From Lysinibacillus pakistanensis (GTDB lineage: Bacteria; Bacillota; Bacilli; Bacillales_A; Planococcaceae): DNA of 40,025 bases. The notes under the pieces are model-generated. The model saw only the letters and a program-made list of their open reading frames with translations. It did not search any database and was not told where the DNA came from. Every line of letters begins with the position of its first letter. Positions within the stretch are counted from its first letter, which is position 1. Below, piece by piece: positions 8,923 through 18,179 of the stretch. Location: NCBI GenBank assembly GCA_001312325.1, contig BBDJ01000039.1:1-40025 (forward strand), given 5' to 3'. Made by a program: the position numbers and the translations under genes.

Positions 8923-9723
8923 TCACTTAATAGGTACAAAAATTTCTAAAAAGGCTCGTTCTAAGCCATCTTCATACGTAGTAAGTAATTGATTTATATA
9001 TACTAGTCCCAAAAGTTCATAGCCGTTTTCTTTTGCCGCTTTTTTTTATACTAGCCTCAACTTTATGGTCTGTATTTTTTTCCGCCCGTTGACCACCTTC
9101 CATCTTCAATAACTGTATACAGACATTTTGGATGGGATAGAATTTCACCTGCAATTTCTTTATCAAGATCCTCTACTTTTTTTTACGATGATAAACTTAT
9201 CTTCTTGTACACCTTCTTCATTGAATTGAATGACTCTTCTCAAAGAAGTAAGTGTCACTGCTTGTTTTAAATTATCTAAGTTATCCTTTATTATTTCATA
9301 TTTATCATATGCAGTATGATGCTCAATTTCTCCCTTTACCTCTATCGGCTTCATTTCTTGGATGGTATATGTGCCTAGAAATTTTTTTAACTTTTTCGCA
9401 ATCTTCCTGAACGGTTTGAAGCTTTTTTTACTAGCAACTTTTTATACTCGATTTCTTCCATAACCTCCTGCATTTTCTCCTCGAATAGTAATTGTATGCC
9501 CTCTATGCTCTTGCCTTTTCTTAATTCTTGAATTTTTTTTAATTTCAATATCCATTTCGCGATAGAAATTAACTGTTGTTATATCATATATATCAAAACG
9601 ATTATATTCTCTATACCCATTCTCACTATTTTGCTTTGGCTTTACTAATTCCTTTTCCTCATAAAACTTTAAAGTATCTCTTGAAACCCCTAAAAACTTC
9701 GCTACTTGTCCAATTGTGTACAT
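8923..9723 (-). CDS. MerR family regulator with GyrI-like effector domain (about five frameshifts)
   Basis: Reconstructed length is about 266 residues, the size of BmrR-type regulators. Residues 1-70 are the MerR DNA-binding domain (MYTIGQVAKFLGVSRDTLKF, YEEKELVKPKQN, GYREYNRFDIYDI). A coiled-coil linker (EEKMQEVMEEIEYKKLLVKK) and a C-terminal effector-binding domain follow (CLYTVIEDGRWSTGGKNTDH, ENGYELLGLVYINQLL, ERAFLEIFVPIK). Such proteins bind hydrophobic drugs or metabolites and twist the promoter to activate it. The frame is lost at T runs 9533-9540, 9423-9429, 9177-9184, 9075-9081 and 9040-9047; each is cured by shortening the run, which makes this the most fragmented gene of the window. 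No target gene is adjacent. Confidence 0.8.
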
Positions 9724-9784
9724 ACTGCTCTCCTTTCCTATTCTTTTAAATACTTTAAATCAATTTCGCCTTGACATAATTGTA

Positions 9785-9866
9785 GCTGTCGCTTTGCTTT
9801 CGCTACAGATAAAACCGTGTTGCTGCCACTATATTTTCGATACAAAAAAACATCTGCTGAATGAAG
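9785..9866. repeat. Diverged single copy of the 35-bp repeat family
   Basis: GCTGTCGCTTTGCTTTCGCT is followed by GATAAAACCGTGTTGCTGCC and ATTTTCGATACAAAA..CATCTGCTGAA. The first part resembles the 4169-4308 units and the second the degenerate last unit (4309-4343). It lies between the MerR gene and the yqjQ terminator. Confidence 0.55.
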
Positions 9867-9867
9867 A

Positions 9868-9917
9868 TAAAAAAACTGTAAACACTCTCTCCTGCTTTTT
9901 TTGAGAATGGTTACAGT
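9868..9917 (-). terminator. Terminator of the yqjP-yqjQ operon
   Basis: A 15-nt imperfect stem (arms 9875-9889 and 9903-9917) is followed on the minus strand by an 8-nt T run. It abuts the yqjQ stop codon. Confidence 0.8.
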
Positions 9918-10682
9918 TTAGTCCCTGCTATTTTTTTTGTTGAAAAATGATTTACCTAAAAATTCAATGGCGGCAGGAGCCAGTGCATAAAGCTTACTGG
10001 ATAATCCCATGATTTTTGGTAAGTTCACCTCTCGAACAGGGCGTTTAATTGTTTTAACCGTAGCCTGTGCTACTTCTTCTGCTGTTAATAAAAATCTACC
10101 TAAGGAAGCCCGATAGCCGCTATCATCACTCGCCTTATCTAAAAATGGCGTATCAATTGGGCCAGGATGTATCGCTGTCACTTTAATCTGATAAGGCGCT
10201 AGTTCCATACGAAGTCCATTAGTAAATCCGACTATAGCATGCTTTGTTGCAGCATAAACACTAGCTTTTGGCGTCGCTACCTTCCCTGCCTGTGAGCCAA
10301 TGAAAATAAGGTGCCCCTGTTGTCGCTGAATCATTGGCAATGTTAAGCGCTTGGCTAAATATATTGGCACACTTACATTTAAGTTAACCATTTGGGAAAT
10401 TTCCTCATCAGATAATGTAGGTGCGATTCCAAATTTACCCACACCAGCTGAGAGTATCGCCACATCAAGTGGTGGTAGTTGGGCGCAAACTTCATCAATA
10501 GCCGTTAAATTTGTTAAATCAGCTTGAATCACAATCGCGCCTAAACGTTCTAATGCTTTTAATGCAACAGTATTACGTCCTGTTGCATATACCATATGAC
10601 CTTGCGCTACTAATAATTCTGTCATTTTTAATCCTACTCCACTTGTTGCACCCGTAACGAAGATTGTCTTTTTATCAGCCAT
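9918..10682 (-). CDS. yqjQ: SDR family NAD(P)-dependent oxidoreductase, YqjQ-like
   Basis: A 254-residue classical short-chain dehydrogenase. The cofactor motif TGATSGVG is at residues 10-17, LSAGVG replaces NNAG near residue 78, and the catalytic set is Ser in FIGSQAG and Tyr/Lys in YAATK. The proline-glycine motif HPGPIDTPF follows. The substrate is unknown. Its place directly after the yqjP homologue (8-nt gap), beside proI and namA, matches the B. subtilis yqj cluster, which supports orthology to yqjQ. The last residues follow an 8-nt T run (9931-9938) and may be misread; one base less would end the protein with NKKIAGTKL at 9911. Confidence 0.9.
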   Translation of the reverse strand: MADKKTIFVTGATSGVGLKMTELLVAQGHMVYATGRNTVALKALERLGAIVIQADLTNLTAIDEVCAQLPPLDVAILSAGVGKFGIAPTLSDEEISQMVNLNVSVPIYLAKRLTLPMIQRQQGHLIFIGSQAGKVATPKASVYAATKHAIVGFTNGLRMELAPYQIKVTAIHPGPIDTPFLDKASDDSGYRASLGRFLLTAEEVAQATVKTIKRPVREVNLPKIMGLSSKLYALAPAAIEFLGKSFFNKKNSRD

Positions 10683-10690
10683 GCAAACAC

Positions 10691-11639
10691 CTACTTTCTT
10701 TTAAATACATAAATGCCTTCCTCAGTTTTCGTAGATGTAATATAATGATTGGCTTCTAAATAATCTAAATGTCCAAGTGTTTTGGATAGTGTTAAACCTA
10801 GTTTACGCTGAAAAATAGCCGGATACAGACGCATTGTAACTTGAACAACCGTTAGTTGATCTTCACCTAATAGCTCTAATACCTTGATCGATTGCTGATG
10901 CTGACGTTCTAGACGTTTATCGATTAATAAAGGAATATCCTCTAATTCTGCACCATGACCTGTATGCATCATTTTCACTGGCAATTGTCGTAAAATTTCA
11001 AGTGATTTATTATACTGTAGTAATGATTTAGTACGTCCTATTGTACGATCCAATGGTGGTTCAATTAAAGGGTTTGGCGTAATTTTTTTCCAGTAATAAA
11101 TCCCCACCAATCACATGATGCGTTTTTTCATCCCAGAAGATGAAGTGACTTTGTGCGTGACCTAATGTTTCAATCGCCTTTAAGCCCGTATGACCAGGCA
11201 CTTCATCTCCATCACCTAGAATTTGTGTTAATGGACGTTCACCGACAAGCTCTAATTCGCGACGTACATGTACACTCGGCTGAATATATTCCTGTGGAAC
11301 GCCATGCTCAAATAAGCGTTCACTATAAAATCGTTCATGATATCGTAAAAACTCCTCGTCATGACGAAGCCACTTATCGTTATAGGCATGCCCCAAAATT
11401 TCTGCATGTGGAAAGGCATCTACCCAACCTGCATGATCTGGATGGTGGTGGGTGAGTACAACCTGTTCAATATCCCTTAATTCGTAGCCTGCTGCTCGAA
11501 TCCCCCATTTCAATGCATCATAGGCTTCCATTGTTTTTGGTCCAACATCAAAAAGTGTTAGTGCATCACCTTTGACAACAAATGCATTGACATCTCCTAC
11601 TTCATAGGGTGTTGGTATTTCTATTTTGTATATAGACAA
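10691..11639 (-). CDS. yqjP: Metallo-beta-lactamase fold hydrolase, YqjP-like (one frameshift)
   Basis: About 316 residues. The metal-binding motif THHHPDHAGW (HxHxDH) is near residue 65, followed by the histidine in GHTGLKAIETLGHAQSHFIF, the aspartate in VIGGDLLL and the late MMHTGHG histidine; a C-terminal winged-helix-like region follows, as in YqjP. It hydrolyses an unknown ester, thioester or phosphate. The frame breaks in the 7-nt T run 11083-11089. A TTG start at 11639 is chosen because AAAGGGGG stands about 8 nt before it; the ATG 42 nt upstream has no ribosome site. It forms an operon with yqjQ and diverges from proI. Confidence 0.88.
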
Positions 11640-11720
11640 AGCTGTTTCCCCCTTTTGTACTACTAGTGAATAACAATTCATTCTATTTTACAAGTTTTTC
11701 TTCTTTTCGTCATCCTCCTG

Positions 11721-11749
11721 TTGACAGGTTGACGTATTATCAATATAAT
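11721..11749 (+). promoter_or_regulatory. Consensus sigma-A promoter of proI-namA
   Basis: TTGACA (11721-11726), a 17-nt spacer and TATAAT (11744-11749) match the consensus completely. Transcription would begin near 11756, just ahead of the T-box leader. Confidence 0.9.
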
Positions 11750-11779
11750 TTTGAATAATCTAATTATTTTTGTGCGTTG

Positions 11780-12009
11780 ATGAAGCCAAGTACGTAATTT
11801 GGTGAAGGTGTCTCAGAGAGTGTTACATTTGCTGCGAGTAACATCACCCACTCCCATTACCGAACCTACTTCTGAGCAGTTATGAAAACATAACCGTTCC
11901 CCTTGCGATAAAAGGGCTAAGAGTTGTGCCAATTGGCAAACAAAGGTGGTACCGCGGAAACAACAGCGTTTTCGTCCTTCTTGATAAGGACGAAACGCTT
12001 TTTATTTTG
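11780..12009 (+). ncRNA. T-box riboswitch, probably tRNA-Pro specific
   Basis: The invariant T-box core GGTGGTACCGCG is at 11945-11956. It is followed by a terminator hairpin (arms about 11965-11980 and 11986-11999) and a U tract. Stem I closes through CTCAGA (11812-11817) and TCTGAG (11871-11876). The triplet CCT at 11865-11867, in the context GAA-CCT-ACT on the 3' side of the stem I loop, fits the specifier position and reads as a proline codon, in agreement with the proI gene downstream. Uncharged tRNA-Pro would stabilise the antiterminator and allow transcription. Proline T-boxes ahead of proI are known in bacilli. Confidence 0.93.
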
Positions 12010-12026
12010 AACTGGAGGTTTTGTTC

Positions 12027-12833
12027 ATGAAGAAAATACTATTTATCGGTGCAGGCTCAATGGCAGAGGCATTGATTCAGGGCTGGATTAACCAAAAGGT
12101 ATTTACAGCACAAGAAATTTATGTCACCAATCGCTCAGATAAAGAACGCTTACAATTTTTGCACGAAACATATGGTGTCAATTGCTTAGTTGATGCAGAA
12201 ATTTTTAAACAAGCAGACTTAATTATATTAGCAATGAAGCCAAAGGATGCTATTGCGGCAATGGATGAGTTGAAAGCGAAAATCACAGAGCACTCAGCCA
12301 TCCTCTCTATTTTAGCAGGTATAGCTATTCAAACCATCACAGAGCATTTAGGCATACGTCCAGTTGCTCGAGTTATGCCTAATACTTCAGCCACAATCGG
12401 GATGTCGGCTAGTGGTATTGCCTTCAGTAACGAAGTGACTACTGAACAGCGTACGATTTTCTTACAATTGCTCGAGGCAGTTGGTTCGGTCATTGAAGTA
12501 GATGAGGATCAATTACATGCTGTAACGGCTCTTTCAGGTAGTGGTCCTGCTTATATCTATTATTTAATGGAGGCATTTGAAAAAGTCGGCACAAAGGTTG
12601 GTCTTTCAAAGGATACCGTACGACTATTAATGACACAAACACTGGCAGGGACTGCTGAAATGCTGAAGCAATCTGTTGATGAGCCGGATGTACTACGCAG
12701 AAAGGTGACTAGTCCAGGGGGCACGACAGAAGCCGGGATTAAAGCGCTTGAAAAATATCAATTTAATGAGGCAATTGAAGCATGTATTAAAGAAGCAGAG
12801 GCTCGGTCTCGTTCACTTGCAAATAGTAAGTAA
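12027..12833 (+). CDS. proI: Pyrroline-5-carboxylate reductase
   Basis: Reduces 1-pyrroline-5-carboxylate to proline with NAD(P)H, the last step of proline synthesis. The 268-residue protein has the Rossmann motif FIGAGSMAEALIQGW at the N-terminus, RVMPNT near residue 107, the LSGSGPAYIYYLMEA segment and the signature SPGGTTEAGI of the C-terminal dimerisation domain. ATG 12027 is preferred over the TTG two codons upstream because GGAGG lies 8 nt before it. The gene is intact and contains no long A/T run. It is controlled by the T-box and followed 45 nt later by namA. ProC-type enzymes carry either the proC or proI name; proI is used because of the yqj synteny. Confidence 0.95.
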   Translation: MKKILFIGAGSMAEALIQGWINQKVFTAQEIYVTNRSDKERLQFLHETYGVNCLVDAEIFKQADLIILAMKPKDAIAAMDELKAKITEHSAILSILAGIAIQTITEHLGIRPVARVMPNTSATIGMSASGIAFSNEVTTEQRTIFLQLLEAVGSVIEVDEDQLHAVTALSGSGPAYIYYLMEAFEKVGTKVGLSKDTVRLLMTQTLAGTAEMLKQSVDEPDVLRRKVTSPGGTTEAGIKALEKYQFNEAIEACIKEAEARSRSLANSK

Positions 12834-12878
12834 AATGTGCAAAATAGAGTTTATCACTAGGAATTAGGGGGCTTTATT

Positions 12879-13889
12879 TTGACTAAATTATTCGAACCTT
12901 ATCAACTACAGTCTATCACTTTAAAAAAATCGTGTTGTGATGGCACCAATGTGTATGTATTCTGCTCAGGATGATGGACTTGTCACGCCTTTTCATCAAG
13001 TTCATTATGCAACACGAGCTGCGGGTCAAGTAGGTTTAATCATTCTTGAAGCAACAGGTATTGTCCCAGAAGGTCGTATCTCCAATAAAGATCTTGGCAT
13101 TTGGGATGATGCCCATATCGAAGGCTTACGTCAATTAGTCAATGGAATGAAGGCATATGGAGCAAAAACTGGTATTCAGTTAGCACATGCCGGACGCAAA
13201 GCAACTGTGGAGGGAGAAATTTTTGCCCCTTCAGCTATTGCCTTTAGTGATGCCTATCAAACGCCAACTGAAATGACTATAGAAGACATTGAATATGTTA
13301 TAGAAGCATTTAAGAAAGCCGCTGTTCGTGCTGCTAAAGCTGGCTTTGATGTCCTTGAAATTCATGGAGCACACGGCTACCTTATTAGTGAATTTTTATC
13401 ACCAGCAACTAATAAGCGGACTGATTTGTATGGAGGGTCACAGGAAAATCGATACCGTATATTACGTCAAGTGATTGATGCCATTCGTAGTGTATGGGAG
13501 GGTCCTTTACTTGTACGTGTATCTGCAGAAGATTATGCAGCAGATGGAACGACAATGGAAGACTTTATCGTCTTTAGCCGCTGGATGAAATCACAGGGTG
13601 TTGATTTAGTGGATGTTTCTACAGGAGCGTCGTGCAAGCACATATTAATATTTTTCCTGGCTACCAAGTACCTCATGCTGAAGCGATTAAACATGGTGCT
13701 GAAATACCAACAGGCGCAGTTGGTCTGATTACAACAGCTATTCAGGCAGAGGAAATCTTACAAAATAATCGTGCTGACTTAATTTTCTTAGCTCGTGTTC
13801 TTCTGCGTGAGCCATATTGGCCATTACACGCAGCCAAGGATTTAGGAGAAGACATTCAACCACCAGTGCAATACGTACGTGGTTGGTAA
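12879..13889 (+). CDS. namA: NADPH dehydrogenase of the old yellow enzyme family (two frameshifts)
   Basis: An FMN ene-reductase like B. subtilis YqjM: it reduces activated C=C bonds with NADPH. The reconstructed length is about 336 residues against 338 in Yqj[10 protein letters not shown] carries the YqjM-type cysteine and the FMN-binding segment; [24 protein letters not shown] and [14 protein letters not shown] hold the flavin and substrate-binding His residues; PVQYVRGW ends the chain. The frame is lost in the A run 12923-12929 (one base too many) and at 13627-13631, where GCGTCG should read GCGGTCG. TTG 12879 is preceded by AGGGGG. It is co-transcribed with proI. Confidence 0.92.
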
Positions 13890-13923
13890 AAAAAATAGCG
13901 GTATATCGGCTATTTACCTAAAT

Positions 13924-13962
13924 GTAAAAAAACAGCTTGTTGATTTATGCTAACAAGCTGTT
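13924..13962. terminator. Bidirectional terminator between namA and the DUF1450 gene
   Basis: A perfect 11-bp stem (AACAGCTTGTT at 13931-13941 with AACAAGCTGTT at 13952-13962). Seven A on the left give a T tract for the minus-strand gene ending at 13969; the right flank TCTTATTTC is a weaker T tract for namA. Confidence 0.85.
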
Positions 13963-13968
13963 CTTATT

Positions 13969-14247
13969 TCAATAAAGAGGATTTTGTTTAATTTCTTCAT
14001 CAACTGCCTGCACTAACAACTCTGCATCGTCTGCAGTTACAATTTCTCCATTGACGATGGCAAAGATCCCTTGCTCACAAATTTCACAATGAGATGTACA
14101 GCCAGATTCTTCAATTTCAATATCAGATCTTTCAACTAATACATCATAAGCATCTGCTGAACCCAATGATAAATTTGTGATGCAAAACTCTACTCTATTT
14201 TTCAATTGCTGTGGCTCTTTCTTTTTTTTAAAAATAGAAAATACCAT
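13969..14247 (-). CDS. DUF1450 (YuzB-like) protein
   Basis: A 92-residue soluble protein. The segment VEFCITNLSLGSADAY, followed by GCTSHCEICEQG and FAIVNGEIVTA, matches the YuzB/DUF1450 family, whose members share this cysteine pattern; an iron-sulfur or redox role is suspected but unproven. The first 17 residues (with four lysines from an 8-nt A run) extend beyond YuzB and could be misread. Convergent with namA, monocistronic. Confidence 0.75.
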   Translation of the reverse strand: MVFSIFKKKKEPQQLKNRVEFCITNLSLGSADAYDVLVERSDIEIEESGCTSHCEICEQGIFAIVNGEIVTADDAELLVQAVDEEIKQNPLY

Positions 14248-14733
14248 TCTTTCTTTACTCCCCCTACTCTCTCAATCTAAACACTATGACCTACATTACT
14301 TGAATATTATGGCGTAGTCTGGACAAAGGTAATGCCCTTCTTCTAAACAAAATAATTTACTTAAAAGCAAGTACAATTTAGTAAAAAAAACCATCTAGGA
14401 GAGTATTTGATTTTTTCATACTCCCATTTTATAAAATTCAATATTAATTTCTCCATATCTATTACATCTTCTAATCTATCATAAAATTGCACATAAATAC
14501 TTTTTTTATGCCTGTTAAAATACATTTACAAGAAGTGGAAACGAAAAAAACATATGCAAAAGAAGGATTTTAAGCACCTCCTTGCATATGTTAAATATAG
14601 TATGATAAATCTTCTTAATCCTAACCTACTAAAAATTTTAAACCAGCTAGTTAAATTTTTCTTCTAGGTTTTTTTGAAGGTTCTCTTGGACCTATTATTT
14701 TTTTTTTAATTCAGGATTTTTCATTTCTCTATA
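14248..14733. other. A/T-rich intergenic region
   Basis: The region holds the terminator at 14544-14590 and no convincing gene. The minus-strand frame ending at 14651 (IIGPREPSKKPRRKI) follows a stop and a 10-nt T run and cannot be tied to a start. Confidence 0.4.
14544..14590 (-). terminator. Rho-independent terminator of the immunity-like gene cluster
   Basis: A perfect 9-bp stem (CATATGCAA 14551-14559 with TTGCATATG 14582-14590), extended inward by GAAGGA/CCTCC-type pairing, is followed on the minus strand by seven T. Confidence 0.8.
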
Positions 14734-15354
14734 TTAAGAAAATTGCCAATAACTATGTATGGGATTCATAATTGAGTCTTCTAAAATCTGTGCATATAAA
14801 TAGATAGCTCCAAACGAAAAGGGATAGTTTTTTTCTTGGCTTTATTAGGGTATCCGGATACCATCCTCATCGACCTGGAATATAAAATCAAAACCGTCAT
14901 CATGCAACTTGTTATAGTAATACTCTTCTCCCTGAATATGCCTTGGAGTTCCTCCAAATTTGATCAGAAAACGTTCTTCAAATGAAGCTTTATCACTTAC
15001 TATATTAGCATCCGAAATAAAGTGCTTGACTAAATCAGGATCGGCAAAAGTATCAAGTTTACTTTCTTCTGTTTTAGGGTGTTTCATTGTTATTAATGAA
15101 CAATTGGGATATCTATTTTTAGAAATACGCTCTTCAAAATGTTTAGGAGCAAAAATGGAGATCATCTCCGTTTCATTAAAAGGGTTAACGATAGACAAAT
15201 AAAAATTCATCTCCGTTTCCTTATTTACCATGCCTTCCAATTCATCGAAATAAGCCGGTGCATTCCCTCCGATCCATCCATTATCACTATCCTTTTCATT
15301 TGCTTGAAAGAGCATACACTCTGTTCGTTCTTTAAGAATTTTTAAATCTCTCAT
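14734..15354 (-). CDS. YwqG-like (DUF1963-type) protein, frameshifted near the 3' end
   Basis: Reconstructed length is about 206 residues. FGGTPRHIQGEEYYY, then DGFDFIFQVDEDG, then YPDTLIKPRKNYPFSFGAIY resembles the DUF1963/YwqG fold (GG.P..IQ, F.FQ.D.D, F.FG...). In B. subtilis ywqG belongs to a polymorphic-toxin region. The frame is repaired by adding one G at GATGG (near 14861) and removing one A from the run near 14828-14834; the corrected protein ends ...NPIHSYWQFS at 14734. Start 15354 has AAGGGGA 6-7 nt upstream and lies 13 nt after the stop of the preceding gene. Family assignment is by eye and not certain. Confidence 0.55.
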
Positions 15355-15367
15355 TGCATTTCCCCTT

Positions 15368-15925
15368 CTATTCACAATCGCCGCTTATCCTAAGCTGAAT
15401 ATAATCAAAGATCATGGCCCAGCCTTCCTTAGGACTTCCATATCCCAATGTGGCCCCGTTATTTTTTCCAATTTGATCGAGCTTTTCCTGATATTGCTTC
15501 ATCATGGCTTGACGCTCTTCTTGCGTATATGTGTTCAAACGTTCGTCACTTACCTTTAGTCGCATATTATGCAGGAAATTGATCATGTCACAATAAAGTA
15601 AATCATCCTCAAACGTAATGAAATCAGGGAAAATGGCAATGACTTCGTCAAAAGCATTCTGCAAATCCTGCAAGCCAAATTTCACCAACATCTCAGAAAT
15701 ATATGGCACAAGATGCGGCTGATACGCGATAATACCGTCCCAGCCATCACACTGCCAGTTGCCAATTGTATTGATGGCTATGTGAAGTTGAAATAACTCT
15801 GGCGACACCTTCTCACGAATGACGTCCAGTTCGCCGAGCTCCCATATTTTATCGGATAATACCGCTAGATCCATTTCATCTGCTGGGATTTTTCCATCCC
15901 ATATCTCATTCATTTCAATACTCAC
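15368..15925 (-). CDS. Acidic protein of unknown function (DMP19-like pattern)
   Basis: An intact 185-residue protein, strongly acidic and mostly alpha-helical, without signal or membrane helix. HIAINTIGNWQCDGWDGIIA followed by SEMLVKFGLQDLQNAFDEVI recalls the DMP19/DUF4375 helical family, some members of which are immunity or DNA-mimic proteins; this is a resemblance, not an identification. The GTG start at 15925 follows GGAGA by about 9 nt. It lies 37 nt after the HEAT-like gene and just before the YwqG-like gene, so the three form one operon. Confidence 0.7.
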   Translation of the reverse strand: MSIEMNEIWDGKIPADEMDLAVLSDKIWELGELDVIREKVSPELFQLHIAINTIGNWQCDGWDGIIAYQPHLVPYISEMLVKFGLQDLQNAFDEVIAIFPDFITFEDDLLYCDMINFLHNMRLKVSDERLNTYTQEERQAMMKQYQEKLDQIGKNNGATLGYGSPKEGWAMIFDYIQLRISGDCE

Positions 15926-15962
15926 AGCTACATCTCTCCTGGAATTAGAATTATGCTCGATT

Positions 15963-17004
15963 TCATTTTGATAGTTCTAAATAACTTCTTATCCGTGCAT
16001 CTTCAATCGTCTTCGGTAGCAAATCAATTATCATCTGTTTGTAAGATTCGTAGATAACAGGACATCGATTGTAAAACTGAAATTTGACCTTATCATTAGG
16101 GTGCGGATGTTCCATCAAACGTTCCAACCACCTAGTATCCAGATTTTCTGCCAATTTACGCTTGAAATAAGTTCTATTATCGTAACTTCCGTAGCTATAA
16201 CGTCCCCAAAATACCGCCATTGTATGAGTTCCATTCTGATCGTCATAATAGATTCGTCCCAAGCCGTTATGTATATATCGATTTAATGCTTCATCCTGCA
16301 AAAAAAGCAGAAAATTCATCATACACATTATCTGCACGATTGGTAAGAAGCTTTGCGGAAAAATAAGGAATCAACCACTCATTACCGTACCGTATATACA
16401 GTTCCTCAGCCAACAAAATCAACTGTTCATCCATGCTCCGTATAATCGAAGCAGCGAGCACAATCGGGAAAATACATATGGTTTCCTGTGGCTGCAGGTT
16501 CCATATTCTGAGTGTATCGTTAATGTGCACATAGTCCTTATCGGCCACTAGTTTCAAGAGGTTAAGCCTCTCAACTATTGGCTGATTCGCCGCAATGAGG
16601 CGGTAGACGCCGATCATGGACGGGCTGCCTTTACCAAGCATAACGGAAACAACGGCAGTGAATCGTTCAAACTCATCCTGATCGGTCAGAAAATCTGGCG
16701 GCTGTTGAAACAGCTCGTGGAAATATTTCTCGCAATGCTTGCCCACAACTTCCGAAACCGTATCCGAAAAAGCTGGCATCAGGATGTCCTCGCCCAAATT
16801 TTTGTATTTCATAAATTTTTCCCAAATTGCAGTCGCTTCCACACACTCTTGATGAGCAAGTGCTTTTAACGCCGCTTTTTTGCATTTCCCTTTCTCATGT
16901 TCTACAAGATATAGAAGCGCTTCCACTCGACCCAATCGCGCAATAGCGTCTTCTCTCTTCTTCCCTTTTTCCGGTAACGTCGCCAACACTTCTCCCAACG
17001 TCAT
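15963..17004 (-). CDS. HEAT-repeat-like alpha-helical protein (one frameshift)
   Basis: About 346 residues. The N-terminal 100 residues contain repeated helix pairs (EDAIARLGRVEALLYLVEHE, CKKAALKALAHQECVEATAI) like HEAT/PBS lyase repeats; the rest is helical with an aromatic C-terminal part (YYDDQNGTHTMAVFWGRYSY). The frame breaks in the 7-nt A run 16300-16306. A strong ribosome site (GGGAGG) precedes ATG 17004. By eye the base composition is richer in G+C than that of the neighbours, suggesting separate acquisition. It heads the 17004-14734 operon. Function is not known; similar proteins accompany toxin-immunity arrays. Confidence 0.75.
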
Positions 17005-17195
17005 ATAAACGCCTCCCTACTGGATTTTTGTCCCTCTATTCACAATCGCATTTATTATATTCGACACCTTCCCCACACGACTTGAAAATCTCAGCTCTCC
17101 TAGCCCTTAAAAATCACTATTAAGTCCTCCCATATCGTATTATGGATGACTCTCGTGACGGTTGAGCTGTAACAGCAACCTCTGAATTCAAACCA

Positions 17196-17579
17196 TTAAA
17201 GCTCGACTTCACCTGCTTGATCTTGCTCTAGATGAACAAGTGGAACAGGAGAGTAAATAAACGTATCCCCGTCGTCTTCAAGCTTATATATGATACAAAA
17301 CAAAGCTGAACCTCGCTGATCACCACTCGGTATAGAGAAAATCATAGCTGGACAACGCAGCTCAGTAGAATGAACACTTGCACACAGATCTTTATAAGTA
17401 ATAGCAGCAAGGGTGTCAATATCTTCAAGATGCTGCTGACAATCCCCAATAACTTGCATGTAATACGCTATATTATGATTATACTTATTCGCAAAGATTT
17501 GCTTATACTCCTCAATGTTAAGAAAGCAACACTCCCAATCCAAAGGCGGGATACTTAACACATAGCGATAGAACTTCAA
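17196..17579 (-). CDS. Small unrecognised protein in the immunity-like cluster
   Basis: An intact 127-residue protein, acidic and cytoplasmic, with a TTG start after a strong AGAGGAGGAA site. I do not recognise a family. CFLNIEEYKQIFANKY, HLEDIDTLAAITYKDL and SALFCIIYKLEDDGDTFIYS suggest an alpha/beta fold, as seen in many single-domain immunity proteins. It is transcribed alone, 191 nt upstream of the HEAT-like operon. Confidence 0.65.
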   Translation of the reverse strand: MKFYRYVLSIPPLDWECCFLNIEEYKQIFANKYNHNIAYYMQVIGDCQQHLEDIDTLAAITYKDLCASVHSTELRCPAMIFSIPSGDQRGSALFCIIYKLEDDGDTFIYSPVPLVHLEQDQAGEVEL

Positions 17580-17708
17580 TTTTCCTGATTCCTCCTCTTT
17601 TCGAAATCGGAGTTAGTGATTTCATTTTAATTAATCTTTATTAAAATGCTACATCCAATACTTTCGTTCCAATCATTCAACAATGATGAAATATTTCATT
17701 ATACACTT

Positions 17709-18051
17709 TTATTTCTTAAAAACTAAAAATGCATCATTTTCAAAGTAATAAAGGAACGCTTGGAATAGCTGATCTAGTGATGGATTTTCAAACTGATTAT
17801 TTACATTGTCAATTACATCTTCAATACCTGCACCATCCAATGTTTCTATCCAACCATTTTTTTTCGCTTGTTCTGGTAAAAAAATCATCTGAATTGGGCG
17901 GAAAATCAAAGCTATCTAATGAAAATATTCCTCTTGTATTTAAATTCCATTCTTTTGAATTTGGAGGTAGATAAAACCAAGTCTCTGGATTTCTCTTTGG
18001 ATGTGATAACACATCACTAATACTCAATAAATTCATCTTTTCTTCCGTCAT
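17709..18051 (-). CDS. Small acidic protein, DUF7716-like (one frameshift)
   Basis: About 113 residues after repair of the 7-nt A run 17878-17884, which joins ...SFDFPPNSDDF to FLPEQAKKNGWIETLDGAGI. The C-terminal pattern GIEDVIDNVNNQFENPSLDQ followed by LFQAFLYYFENDAFL resembles the DUF7716 group of putative immunity proteins, whose members end with a similar DLDTLIEAFNYY-type helix. The assignment is from memory and tentative. ATG 18051 has AAGGTG upstream. Confidence 0.6.
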
Positions 18052-18179
18052 AATTTACACCTTCTTTTCTTTGGATGAAGACTGACTTGTACCGGCAGAG
18101 CTGAAGCTTTATGTTGTCCCTTGAAACGAATTGTAAATTGTAACCTTTCTGGGCGTACTAGCTGATTCAGAAGTAGTAT

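Noticed and set aside
11153..11455. 100-residue His-rich plus-strand frame
   Set aside because: Antisense of the yqjP metal-binding region; the histidines are a by-product of its codons.
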